In this document: piece after piece, positions 6,286 through 12,745 of the stretch
Layout of the letters: every line of letters starts with the position of its first letter
How positions within the stretch are numbered: the first letter of the stretch is position 1
Notes under the pieces: generated by a model
What the model saw: only the letters and a program-made list of their open reading frames with translations
The model's database searches: none
Told to the model about the DNA's origin: nothing
Assembly: GCA_003152795.1 (NCBI GenBank)
Contig: PMBA01000105.1
Span: 1-14,797, forward strand
Reading direction: 5' to 3'
DNA from: Acidobacteriaceae bacterium
Lineage (GTDB): Bacteria > Acidobacteriota > Terriglobia > Terriglobales > Acidobacteriaceae
DNA length: 14,797 nucleotides
Translations under genes and position numbers: made by a program

Positions 6286-6401
6286 GCCCGGCGACTCACC
6301 GGTAGTGGCTGCGGAGGGACGCAAACCATGGTTCTCACGGAGGCAATCGGAGACTCAATCAGACCAAACTGAGCTACCACGGATTAACCCTGTACGGGAA
6401 A

Positions 6402-6419
6402 GGGCTCTCTTTGCAGCCC
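6402..6419 (-). terminator. Weak terminator-like hairpin after the small helical-protein gene
   Basis: On the minus strand GGGCT and AGCCC form a 5-bp stem with an 8-base loop, followed by TTTCCC. It lies about 30 bases beyond the stop at 6448. The stem and T-run are both short, so support is weak. Confidence 0.25.
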
Positions 6420-6447
6420 CTCTGAAATCGGGCCTGGACTTGGTTAC

Positions 6448-6675
6448 TTAGTCGGCGGGCTGGGGCGCGCTCCACTCATACGGCAATGCGCGTTCGGCCA
6501 GCAGGCGCTGGAGTTCGGCTTCTGCTTCGGCGCGCACCCGGTCGGCGAAAGCATTGGCGCTCTGCCGGTGCTCGGCGCCGAGCGCGGACAAGCGCACATG
6601 CAGATAGGGCTGGTCCTCTTCCAGGCGGCGCAGCAGGCGCTCGGTTCTGGCGATTCTTTCTTCCAATGGAATCAT
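6448..6675 (-). CDS. Small helical (coiled-coil-like) protein, unknown function
   Basis: I do not recognise a family. From the ATG at 6675 the product has 75 residues and is almost entirely amphipathic helix: IPLEERIARTERLLRRLEED, a short YLHVRL break, then a second helix (FADRVRAEAEAELQRLLAER) and a proline-rich tail. It has no signal peptide, membrane span or cysteine. Codons from 6675 on have the high G/C third positions of the neighbours. The extension to a TTG at 6744 does not, and also lacks a ribosome site, so I use the shorter start. The ATG is preceded only by a weak AGG, inside a short AGACCTGAGAC repeat. It lies on the same strand as the REC-PilZ gene, 148 bases downstream of it. 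Likely cytosolic. Confidence 0.6.
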   Translation of the reverse strand: MIPLEERIARTERLLRRLEEDQPYLHVRLSALGAEHRQSANAFADRVRAEAEAELQRLLAERALPYEWSAPQPAD

Positions 6676-6784
6676 GCTTGAGACCTGAGACGCAGCCTGC
6701 CGTGTCTCTACAGTGCCACAGCATTGGCCCTGCGCAAGTTGCAAGCTGGATGCGGGGTAGGGAGATTAATCGGGGAACGTCGAT

Positions 6785-6816
6785 GGGAAGCGAAACGGGA
6801 AAGGGGAAAAGGGGGG
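6785..6816. other. Run of G-tracts (C-rich in the REC-PilZ transcript)
   Basis: On the plus strand four G-runs (6785-6787, 6797-6799, 6803-6806, 6811-6816) are separated by A-rich loops of 9, 3 and 4 bases. In the minus-strand transcript this is a pyrimidine stretch, CCCCCC-TTTT-CCCC-TTT-CCC, beginning 7 bases after the REC-PilZ stop. It could serve Rho loading or form a G-quadruplex on the opposite strand. The first loop is longer than the usual G4 limit. Confidence 0.4.
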
Positions 6817-6823
6817 CGACCGC

Positions 6824-7540
6824 TTAGGTAAGCGCCGCGTAGCCCTGTAGTCGATCGGGCATTTCATCCTGCAAGCGGTCGGTCAGCCACTTGTCGAGCT
6901 GATACTGTGAGCTCTGCGGAACTTCGACGAAGCGGATGCCGACGTGGCCTGTTCCGTCAGCCCAAGCGACCTCGCCTTTGAGTTCGAGCGAAATGTTAGC
7001 CGCGGGAAGCGTGAAGCCGAAGCGCGCCTGGGTGTCCTTGGGTAACTTGCTGAGGACGCGGACGGCCATGCCGCCCTCGCTCACATTGGTCGCCGTCGCG
7101 GCAAGTTCCGGGCTGTGCGGAAGGATGATTCGCAACGGCATATCCACTGGGTGGCGGAAGTACCGGCGCCGTTCCCGCACCATAAAATTTAGAGCTGCAT
7201 TAAAACAACGCGCGGCGTGCAGCGGGGTCAGCGGCTTCTGCAGAACGAAGTTGGCTCCCGACTGGAAAGCATCCTGGGTGGTTGTCTTCCCATTGACCAC
7301 CGCAAAGGCTACGGACCTGGCGTTGCTTTGAGTCTGGCGGAGCGTCCGCAGCAGATCGACGCCGTTCTGCAAGTCGTCGCAGTCGATGATGACCGCATCG
7401 AACTTCCGCCTGGCCAGCATCTCGCTGCCGGGCTGGGTCTCGGCGCAAACCTGGACATTCACCGAGATCTTCTCCAATGCCGGACGCAGCACGCCGAGCA
7501 AGGCGGCGTCCCGGCTAATCAAGAGAGAGTCCAGATTCAT
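6824..7540 (-). CDS. REC-like receiver fused to a PilZ c-di-GMP-binding domain
   Basis: The protein has 238 residues. Residues 4-118 form a receiver-like domain with phospho-acceptor D53 (VIIDCDD) and the conserved K102-P103 (LQKPLTP). The acidic pair after strand 1 is reduced to one residue (LLISRD, D11), so phosphorylation is uncertain. Residues 124-225 form a PilZ domain with both c-di-GMP signatures: R125-x3-R129 (RRYFR) and N152-x-S154-x2-G157 (NVSEGG). It therefore probably links a phosphorylation or protein-protein signal to cyclic-di-GMP. It has no output enzyme or DNA-binding domain, so it would act by protein contact in the cytosol. ATG 7540 follows a GAAGGT ribosome site at good spacing. 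No sensor kinase is adjacent. Confidence 0.88.
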   Translation of the reverse strand: MNLDSLLISRDAALLGVLRPALEKISVNVQVCAETQPGSEMLARRKFDAVIIDCDDLQNGVDLLRTLRQTQSNARSVAFAVVNGKTTTQDAFQSGANFVLQKPLTPLHAARCFNAALNFMVRERRRYFRHPVDMPLRIILPHSPELAATATNVSEGGMAVRVLSKLPKDTQARFGFTLPAANISLELKGEVAWADGTGHVGIRFVEVPQSSQYQLDKWLTDRLQDEMPDRLQGYAALT

Positions 7541-7582
7541 AGTACCTTCGATACTAGCGGTTGCCGGAAGGTTAGCAAAGTA

Positions 7583-7620
7583 ACCTAGGTACTGCGGGCG
7601 CAGTGTCCGCCGTCACTGCG
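7583..7620. other. Palindrome and hairpin between the divergent REC-PilZ and folK genes
   Basis: ACCTAGGT (7583-7590) is an 8-bp perfect palindrome. CGCAGTG (7599-7605) and CACTGCG (7614-7620) form a 7-bp stem around an 8-base loop. Both lie in the divergent intergenic region, so they suit an operator better than a terminator. No regulator can be named. Confidence 0.35.
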
Positions 7621-7757
7621 GAAGAGCCTTGATATTGGCTGCAAGCGCTGGTTCCATCCCGCGCGCATCGCACTCCGAAAGCCGGAACATCAAAAATGAA
7701 CCCTCCCAGATCAGTTTTTCTCTGGATTCTCGCTCCATTACCCTCGAAACTGGCTGG

Positions 7758-8237
7758 GTGAGCGAAACTGCCTATCTGTCGCTGGGATCGAATCTGGGAG
7801 ATCGGGCAGCGAACCTGCGCGAGGCGGTCGCACAATTGGGTGCGGCCGGCCGCTTGCTGGCCGTCTCCTCTTTGTATGAGACCCAGCCGGTGGACGTCCC
7901 CGACCAGCCCTGGTTTCTGAACTGCGTGGTAGCGATGGAGGCGGATATGACGCCGAGAGAATTGCTCCAGCTCGCGTTGCAGGTCGAAGCGGCGATGGGA
8001 CGTCTCCGCATGAGGGAGAAGGGTCCGCGCAAGATCGATATCGACGTGGTGCTGTTTGGGGATCGCGTGGTGGATGAGCCGGGCTTGAAGATTCCGCATC
8101 CCGCAATGGCCGAGCGGCGGTTTGTTCTGGAACCGCTGGTCGAGATCGCCCCCGATGCGCGTCATCCCGGGCTCGGAAAAACGGCGCGCGACCTTCTGGC
8201 GGCTCTGGCCGAGGGGCAGACGGTAAGGCGACTCTGA
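7758..8237 (+). CDS. folK: 2-amino-4-hydroxy-6-hydroxymethyldihydropteridine diphosphokinase
   Basis: FolK (HPPK) transfers pyrophosphate from ATP to 6-hydroxymethyl-dihydropterin in cytosolic folate synthesis. Motifs in order: YLSLGSNLGDR (6-16), YETQPVDVPDQPWFLNCV (40-57), LQVEAAMGR (74-82), the GPRKIDIDVVLFG signature (89-101) with magnesium ligands D94 and D96, and IPHPAMAERRFVLEPLVEIAP. I choose the GTG at 7758 as start: it gives 159 residues, the usual size for the enzyme, and puts the first strand at the N-terminus. The frame stays open to a TTG at 7629, but that extension has no homology-like features. The ribosome site is weak. Other folate genes are not in the window. The next gene is convergent, 118 bases away. 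Confidence 0.93.
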   Translation: MSETAYLSLGSNLGDRAANLREAVAQLGAAGRLLAVSSLYETQPVDVPDQPWFLNCVVAMEADMTPRELLQLALQVEAAMGRLRMREKGPRKIDIDVVLFGDRVVDEPGLKIPHPAMAERRFVLEPLVEIAPDARHPGLGKTARDLLAALAEGQTVRRL

Positions 8238-8355
8238 ATTCCCCTGTGACCCCGCGCTCCTTTGTGGTGACGGGGCTCTCCCCGTTCCGCCAGACCGCGA
8301 CCGCAGAAGCTCTGCTTTCCTCCGTGCTCCTCGGAGCCTGCCCTGAACACAAATC

Positions 8356-9081
8356 CTACGGAATCACGATCCGGCTCCCCGCCTCTTCTTGTCCGGCAAT
8401 CGCCGAGCCCTTTTCGGGGAACTGGGCAAACAGGAAATCGACGAACGCCCGCGACCTCGGCCTGCCGGAAGTGCGCGCCAATCCCATGCGCAAAAGGAAT
8501 ACGAGCGCCTTCAGGACGTCGGAATCCCGGAGACGTGTGTGGCCAATATGTTTTTGCTCAGCCTCGCGAAATTCCCTGACCATGGTCTCAACTTCGCGAG
8601 CGATGCTCTGGTGCGCCAGGTTGGGGATCTGCGGTTCGTAGATAAGGCCGGAGTTCACCAGCGTCTGGTAGCTCTTCGCAAGGGAACCGGCGGCCGCGAT
8701 CAGATCGCGGTCCGTAAGCGAACGATCGGCGCGGGCGCTCTTTGCCAGTGCGAAACTCAGCCCCATGATGAGTTCTTCGCGCTCGTAGAGAAACTGCTCG
8801 GCGATTGCAATCTCCGGAAACAAGACCTCGCGATCCAGTTCACCCAGACCTTCGTTTTGGGCTTTCGCGTAGTGCTCGGTCGCGTGCGCGCGCGCCTGCT
8901 GCAGATAAGGACAGTCGCTCGGGCAGTCAATCGTCACCTCGCGCTGCTCACCGCAGCATTGCGGGCAGATTCTTCCATGCACCGCCGGACAAAACCGCTT
9001 TTCTTTGCGTTCTTCGCAGATCGCGCAACTCAATCGCCGGCCCTCGGACTTGATTATTTCACGGAAGGAGACAAGTTCCAT
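8356..9081 (-). CDS. Cysteine-rich (zinc-binding-like) protein, unknown function
   Basis: The protein has 241 residues and I cannot name the family with confidence. The first 60 residues hold eight cysteines: C19-x2-C22, C31, C39-x2-C42-C43, C53 and C57, in the segments CAICEERKEKRFCPAVHG, RICPQCCGEQREVTIDCP and SDCPYLQQ. The spacing strongly suggests one or two structural zinc sites, less likely an iron-sulfur cluster. The remaining 180 residues are predicted mostly helical, with no signal peptide or membrane span and no catalytic motif recognised. The ATG at 9081 has only a weak ribosome site. It is convergent with folK and divergent from glnA. A zinc-finger role in RNA, DNA or protein binding is inference only. 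Confidence 0.8.
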   Translation of the reverse strand: MELVSFREIIKSEGRRLSCAICEERKEKRFCPAVHGRICPQCCGEQREVTIDCPSDCPYLQQARAHATEHYAKAQNEGLGELDREVLFPEIAIAEQFLYEREELIMGLSFALAKSARADRSLTDRDLIAAAGSLAKSYQTLVNSGLIYEPQIPNLAHQSIAREVETMVREFREAEQKHIGHTRLRDSDVLKALVFLLRMGLARTSGRPRSRAFVDFLFAQFPEKGSAIAGQEEAGSRIVIP

Positions 9082-9294
9082 CGCTGAGACGAGAGAAGCG
9101 CTTCAGCAAGAATCCGGAACGCTTGCCAGAATCTGGTGGCCAGCAACCAGTCGCCGGTTCTGCACCATTCCTGATGCAAATTGCAAAAGTTAATCGTTGC
9201 TATAACCGATTTCTATTTGTCTGCTTGTGCCTGACGCGATAGCCTATCTTGTTCCCTGGTCATTCAATTCTGATTCCTGGGCAGCGCACCATAT

Positions 9295-9300
9295 AAGGAG
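9295..9300 (+). promoter_or_regulatory. Ribosome site that sets the glnA start
   Basis: AAGGAG ends four bases before the ATG at 9305. It selects this start over an upstream in-frame codon at 9227, whose extension (residues with no GS homology) has no ribosome site. Confidence 0.8.
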
Positions 9301-9304
9301 AGGC

Positions 9305-10735
9305 ATGTCAACTGAACTGCGGAATTTTCTAGCGATCCCCTACGACGAACTGGAAGAAATGAATCTGAAGGCGAAGAAGCAGCGCCTCGACCGCGTGGCT
9401 CCTCACAAAATTCAGGAAGAACGCCTCCAGTACCTGGCCGACGAGTCGCGCATCAAGGCTGTGACCGTGATGTTTAGCGACCTCGAAGGTCGTCTGCACA
9501 TGCTGGACTATGACAAGAAGTTCCTGCTGAAGAGCTACGACAACCTGACCTTCGACGGTTCGTCGATTCGCGGCTTCACGGCGCAGCGGGAAAGCGATCT
9601 CCGTTTAGGCATCGACTGGGCTGCTTTCTACTGGGGACCGGCTGACGTCTTCGGACCCGGTAAGGTGATGGTCTTCGGCGAGGTCATCGACAAGGGCGGT
9701 GAGCCTTACACGGCCGACATGCGTGGCGTCCTCAAGACGTTCGCGGAGGGGCTGAACAAGAAGCAAGGCTTCACTTTGAACGCGGCTAATGAAATCGAAG
9801 GGTTTCTGTTCCAGGGACCGGATGCCGAGCGCACCTACCACGAGACCGGCAAGTTCGAATACGTGAACACCGGTGGCTATTATCATTCGCTGCCGGGCGA
9901 TCCGCTGCGCACCTTCATCGACACGACTGCGGAAGTGCAGCGCTCGATGGGATTCCAGAACGAAAAAGATCACCCGGAAGTTGCGCCTTCGCAGTTCGAG
10001 ATCAACTACAACTATGCGGAAGTGGTGGCCGCCGCCGACCACATCCAGCTCTATAAACTGATCTGCCGCCAGGTCGCGCGCAACATGGGTCTGACGGCTT
10101 CGTTCCTGCCAAAACCGGTGGTGGGCGTCAATGGCAGCGGCATGCACACCAATGTTTCGATCAGCAAGGGCGGCAAGAATCTATTCTGGGATCCGAAGGG
10201 CGAAGAGAAGCTCAGCAAGTTTGGTTACGAGTTCCTCGACCGAATTCTTACCCATGGCAACGATATCTGCCTGCTGCTGAATCCGAGCGTGAACGCGTAT
10301 CGCCGTCTGGACCCGCACTTCGAAGCCCCCAACCAGATCAAGGCGTCGGCGGTGGATCGTGGGTCGATGATCCGTATTCCCATCGGCAACGAGCGCAGCA
10401 TGCGCGTGGAAGTGCGCTCGGTGGCGCCGGATGCGAATCCGTACCTGGTCATGCTCTCGATCTTCAAAACCGGTCTCGAGGGCAACACCTCAAAGCTCAA
10501 GAACCTGCGCCAGGCCGAACGCTACCTCCCCGATAATATTTACAAGGCAATCGAGGATTTCCGCAAAGCGGACTGGACTTCGGAGTTGCTCGGCAAGGAC
10601 GTGAAGGGACGCTACGCCGATCTAAAAGAGGCGTCGGCCGATCGTTGTGCGCGCTTGCTGGGCACGTTCGTCAAAGCGCCCGAAGTGCAGTACCACCACG
10701 ACGTTTACAACCAGTATTTGTGGAACAAGTTCTAG
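9305..10735 (+). CDS. glnA: Type I glutamine synthetase
   Basis: The enzyme makes glutamine from glutamate, ammonia and ATP in the cytosol. With the start at 9305 the protein has 476 residues, normal for type I GS dodecamers. Landmarks: FDGSSIRGF (83-91), NEIEGFLF with metal ligands E163 and E165, HPEVAPSQFEINYN with E225 and E232, NGSGMHTN (276-283, metal ligand H281), NAYRRLDPHFEAPNQIKAS, and RIPIGNERSMRVEVRS. The usual EAPVYLAW-type stretch is replaced by APNQIKASAVDRGSM. The adenylylation tyrosine context (NLYDLPP) of enterobacterial GS is absent; the segment ERYLPDNIYKAIEDF stands in its place, so covalent control is unlikely. It is a single-gene unit followed by a strong GC-rich hairpin. 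I see no convincing promoter or NtrC/sigma-54 site in the 223 bases upstream. Confidence 0.96.
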   Translation: MSTELRNFLAIPYDELEEMNLKAKKQRLDRVAPHKIQEERLQYLADESRIKAVTVMFSDLEGRLHMLDYDKKFLLKSYDNLTFDGSSIRGFTAQRESDLRLGIDWAAFYWGPADVFGPGKVMVFGEVIDKGGEPYTADMRGVLKTFAEGLNKKQGFTLNAANEIEGFLFQGPDAERTYHETGKFEYVNTGGYYHSLPGDPLRTFIDTTAEVQRSMGFQNEKDHPEVAPSQFEINYNYAEVVAAADHIQLYKLICRQVARNMGLTASFLPKPVVGVNGSGMHTNVSISKGGKNLFWDPKGEEKLSKFGYEFLDRILTHGNDICLLLNPSVNAYRRLDPHFEAPNQIKASAVDRGSMIRIPIGNERSMRVEVRSVAPDANPYLVMLSIFKTGLEGNTSKLKNLRQAERYLPDNIYKAIEDFRKADWTSELLGKDVKGRYADLKEASADRCARLLGTFVKAPEVQYHHDVYNQYLWNKF

Positions 10736-10744
10736 TACAAGCGG

Positions 10745-10797
10745 TGGAGTAAGGGGCGCCTCGCCCGTTCAGCCGGGCGGGGACGCCCGGCGCTCCA
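10745..10797. repeat. Large GC-rich palindrome after glnA
   Basis: GGGCGCCTCGCCCG (10754-10767) pairs with the strand at 10774-10788 around a six-base loop, with one bulge and one wobble. An outer TGGAG (10745-10749) pairs with CTCCA (10793-10797). It starts ten bases after the glnA stop. No T-run follows, so it is either a REP-like dispersed palindrome or a transcript-end structure shielding glnA mRNA. Confidence 0.6.
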
Positions 10798-10865
10798 TCG
10801 GCAAGTATGCTCCGGCCTCTTTTCTGCTCCGAAGGCATAGCCCCGGGCTTACCCTTTCGTGGACT

Positions 10866-10893
10866 ATGACCCCCGCCTTCCGCTTGCGATAAT
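10866..10893 (+). promoter_or_regulatory. Candidate sulP promoter
   Basis: ATGACC (10866-10871, 4 of 6 to -35), 16 bases, then GATAAT (10888-10893, 5 of 6 to -10). The start site would fall near 10900, only a few bases before the ATG at 10904, which has no Shine-Dalgarno. A near-leaderless mRNA is implied. Confidence 0.4.
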
Positions 10894-10903
10894 TGTTGCT
10901 TCC

Positions 10904-12622
10904 ATGGAACTCACACACTTTGACGAGCGCTGGCTTCCCAAGTCGGTGCTCTGCCTGCGCGACTACAGCCTGAACAAGTTCCTGCACGATCTGGTGGCCG
11001 GGATCACCGTAGGATTGGTGGCTCTGCCGCTGGCAATGGCTTTTTCGATCGCTTCGGGACTGACGCCGCAAGCCGGCATTTACTGCGCCATCGTTACCGG
11101 GTTTCTGATTTCGGCTCTGGGCGGTTCGACCACCCAGATCGGCGGTCCGACGGGAGCTTTTGTCGTCGTCATCGCCGGGATTGTCGCCGCTCATGGCGTC
11201 GATGGCCTGTTCATGTGCACCGTGATGGCGGGGGTGATGCTGGTGATCATGGGACTCACCGGCATGGGTTCGGCGGTGAAATACATTCCACGGCCCATCG
11301 TCATCGGCTTTACGAACGGTATTGCCATCCTGATCGCCAGCACCCAGGTGAAGGATTTCTTTGGCCTGAAGCTGGAAAAAGTCCCCGGTGTATTTTGGGC
11401 GCGTATGGAGGCGCTGGCGCAGAATTTTCATACCTTCTCGTTCGAAGCCACACTGCTGGCCGCGGGCACCATCGTCATCATCATTGCGTGCCGCGCACTC
11501 TCGGACCGTATCCCTGGTGCGATTGTGGCCCTGGTGCTGGGCACGGCGGCGGTGTGGGTTTTGAAACTGCCGGTCGCCACGATCGGCTCGCGCTTCAACG
11601 GAATTCCCAGTGGCATGCCGCATCTGCACATTCCCGTGTTTCGCTTTGATCTGATTCACGGACTGCTGGGACCGGCACTAACCGTCGCCATGCTGGGCGC
11701 GATCGAATCGCTGATGTCGGCAGTGGTGTCGGATCGCATGAGCAGCGCCAGCAATGTCAATTTCAAGAGCAATGACCGGCACAATCCGAATATTGAACTG
11801 GTCGCGCAGGGCATCGCCAACGTGGTTTCGCCGATGTTTGGCGGACTGCCGGCCACCGGCGCCATCGCCCGCACCGCGACCAACATCCGCGCGGGAGCAA
11901 GAACCCCGGTAGCGGGCATGATTCATGCCCTGACCCTATTGGCGATTCTGCTGTTTGCTTCGAAGCTGGTGAGTTTCGTGCCCATGGCGGTGCTGGCCGG
12001 AATCCTGATGGTGGTGAGCTACAACATGGGCGAGTGGCTCGAGATTCCGTCGCTGCTCAAGCTCACGAAGACCGACATCAGCGTGTGGCTGGTCACATTC
12101 GCCCTTACCGTCTTCGCCGATCTTACTGTAGCCGTGCAGGCGGGTATGATCCTGGCGGCGCTGCTGTTTATCAGTCGCGTGGCCGCCACCACCACGGTTT
12201 CCCAGGTCACCGACGACTACGTTGAAGATGGACGCGTTCACATTCTGCAGGACAAGGACATCCCGTATTACGCGACTATCTTTCGTATCCACGGGCCGTT
12301 TCTGTTCGGCGCAACCGACAAGATTGACGTGGTCACACAGCATATTCACGAGCTCCCACCGGTGGTAATTCTACGGCTGCGCAATATGACAGCGCTCGAT
12401 GCCACCGGCCTGTTCGCGCTGGAAGAAGTCGCGCGCACTTTGAAGGCTAGCGGCCGCGAGTTGATTCTCTGTGGCACCAGAGAGCAGCCCTTGCAACTGA
12501 TTCAGAAATCGGAGTTTGAGGAGTTAATCGGTCCCGCGAACATTTGCGACAATGTGCAGGACGCCCTGAGCCGGGCGGAAGAAGCGTTTGAAAGGCTGCA
12601 GCCCGCCGGAACAGCGCGATGA
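10904..12622 (+). CDS. SulP-family inorganic anion transporter with STAS domain
   Basis: A 572-residue inner-membrane protein of the SulP/SLC26 family. It opens with the family signature LRDYSLNKFLHDLVAGITVG, continues through PLAMAFSIASGLTPQAGIY and GGSTTQIGGPTGAFVVVIAG, and has about 12-14 hydrophobic helices up to residue 430. The last 120 residues form a cytosolic STAS domain (IPYYATIFRIHGPFLFG from about 453; NMTALDATGLFALEEV with D near 499). SulP proteins move sulfate, bicarbonate or dicarboxylates, usually with sodium or protons; the substrate cannot be decided here. I use the ATG at 10904 because the family homology begins just after it and a promoter-like -10 lies only 10 bases upstream; a GTG at 10859 would precede that -10. 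Its stop overlaps the start of a micro-protein gene by four bases. Confidence 0.94.
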   Translation: MELTHFDERWLPKSVLCLRDYSLNKFLHDLVAGITVGLVALPLAMAFSIASGLTPQAGIYCAIVTGFLISALGGSTTQIGGPTGAFVVVIAGIVAAHGVDGLFMCTVMAGVMLVIMGLTGMGSAVKYIPRPIVIGFTNGIAILIASTQVKDFFGLKLEKVPGVFWARMEALAQNFHTFSFEATLLAAGTIVIIIACRALSDRIPGAIVALVLGTAAVWVLKLPVATIGSRFNGIPSGMPHLHIPVFRFDLIHGLLGPALTVAMLGAIESLMSAVVSDRMSSASNVNFKSNDRHNPNIELVAQGIANVVSPMFGGLPATGAIARTATNIRAGARTPVAGMIHALTLLAILLFASKLVSFVPMAVLAGILMVVSYNMGEWLEIPSLLKLTKTDISVWLVTFALTVFADLTVAVQAGMILAALLFISRVAATTTVSQVTDDYVEDGRVHILQDKDIPYYATIFRIHGPFLFGATDKIDVVTQHIHELPPVVILRLRNMTALDATGLFALEEVARTLKASGRELILCGTREQPLQLIQKSEFEELIGPANICDNVQDALSRAEEAFERLQPAGTAR

Positions 12623-12729
12623 GCGGCCAATGGGACTGGAATATCGTCCCTGAAGACAGGGCGGAGTGGGTGATTTTTCTCGTTTCTCTGGCGATCGTTC
12701 TGGGCGCAGCGCTTTGGATCTTCCGCTGA
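12619..12729 (+). CDS. 36-residue single-span membrane protein coupled to sulP
   Basis: ATG at 12619 overlaps the sulP stop in the form ATGA, the classic arrangement for translational coupling. The frame stays open for 36 codons to TGA at 12727-12729. The product starts MSGQWDWNIVPEDRAEW (polar, Trp-rich, acidic) and continues with one membrane span, WVIFLVSLAIVLGAALWIF (17-35), ending in a single Arg. The orientation is not decided by charge alone. There is no ribosome site of its own, so it would be made at a ratio set by sulP translation. Its position and build suggest an accessory subunit or regulator of the transporter; this is inference, and I know no named family. Seventeen bases separate it from the convergent ATP-grasp gene. 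Confidence 0.65.
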   Translation: MSGQWDWNIVPEDRAEWVIFLVSLAIVLGAALWIFR

Positions 12730-12745
12730 GCAGGCGGATATCGTT

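Noticed and set aside
6305..6383. tRNA-like stretch on the minus strand
   Set aside because: It has a D-arm-like TAGCTCAGTTTGGT, a GGTTTGCGTCC resembling a T-arm, and CCA at about the right distance. But the T-loop lacks the conserved TTC-A pattern, the T-stem and anticodon stem do not pair, and the acceptor ends match at only about half the positions. At most a decayed remnant.
7572..8352. Minus-strand frames opposite folK
   Set aside because: folK has all family motifs in order; the opposite frames are Arg/Pro-rich shadows.
9082..9304. Possible sigma-54 or nitrogen-control site upstream of glnA
   Set aside because: I looked for GG-N10-GC and TGGCAC-N5-TTGC spacing and found none. TTGCAA (9181) and TATAAC (9201) are only 14 bases apart, too close for a good sigma-70 promoter.
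10769..11659. 296-codon open frame on the minus strand
   Set aside because: Antisense to the start of the SulP transporter, which is a clear family member. The translation is His, Asp and Arg-rich low-complexity sequence typical of a shadow frame.
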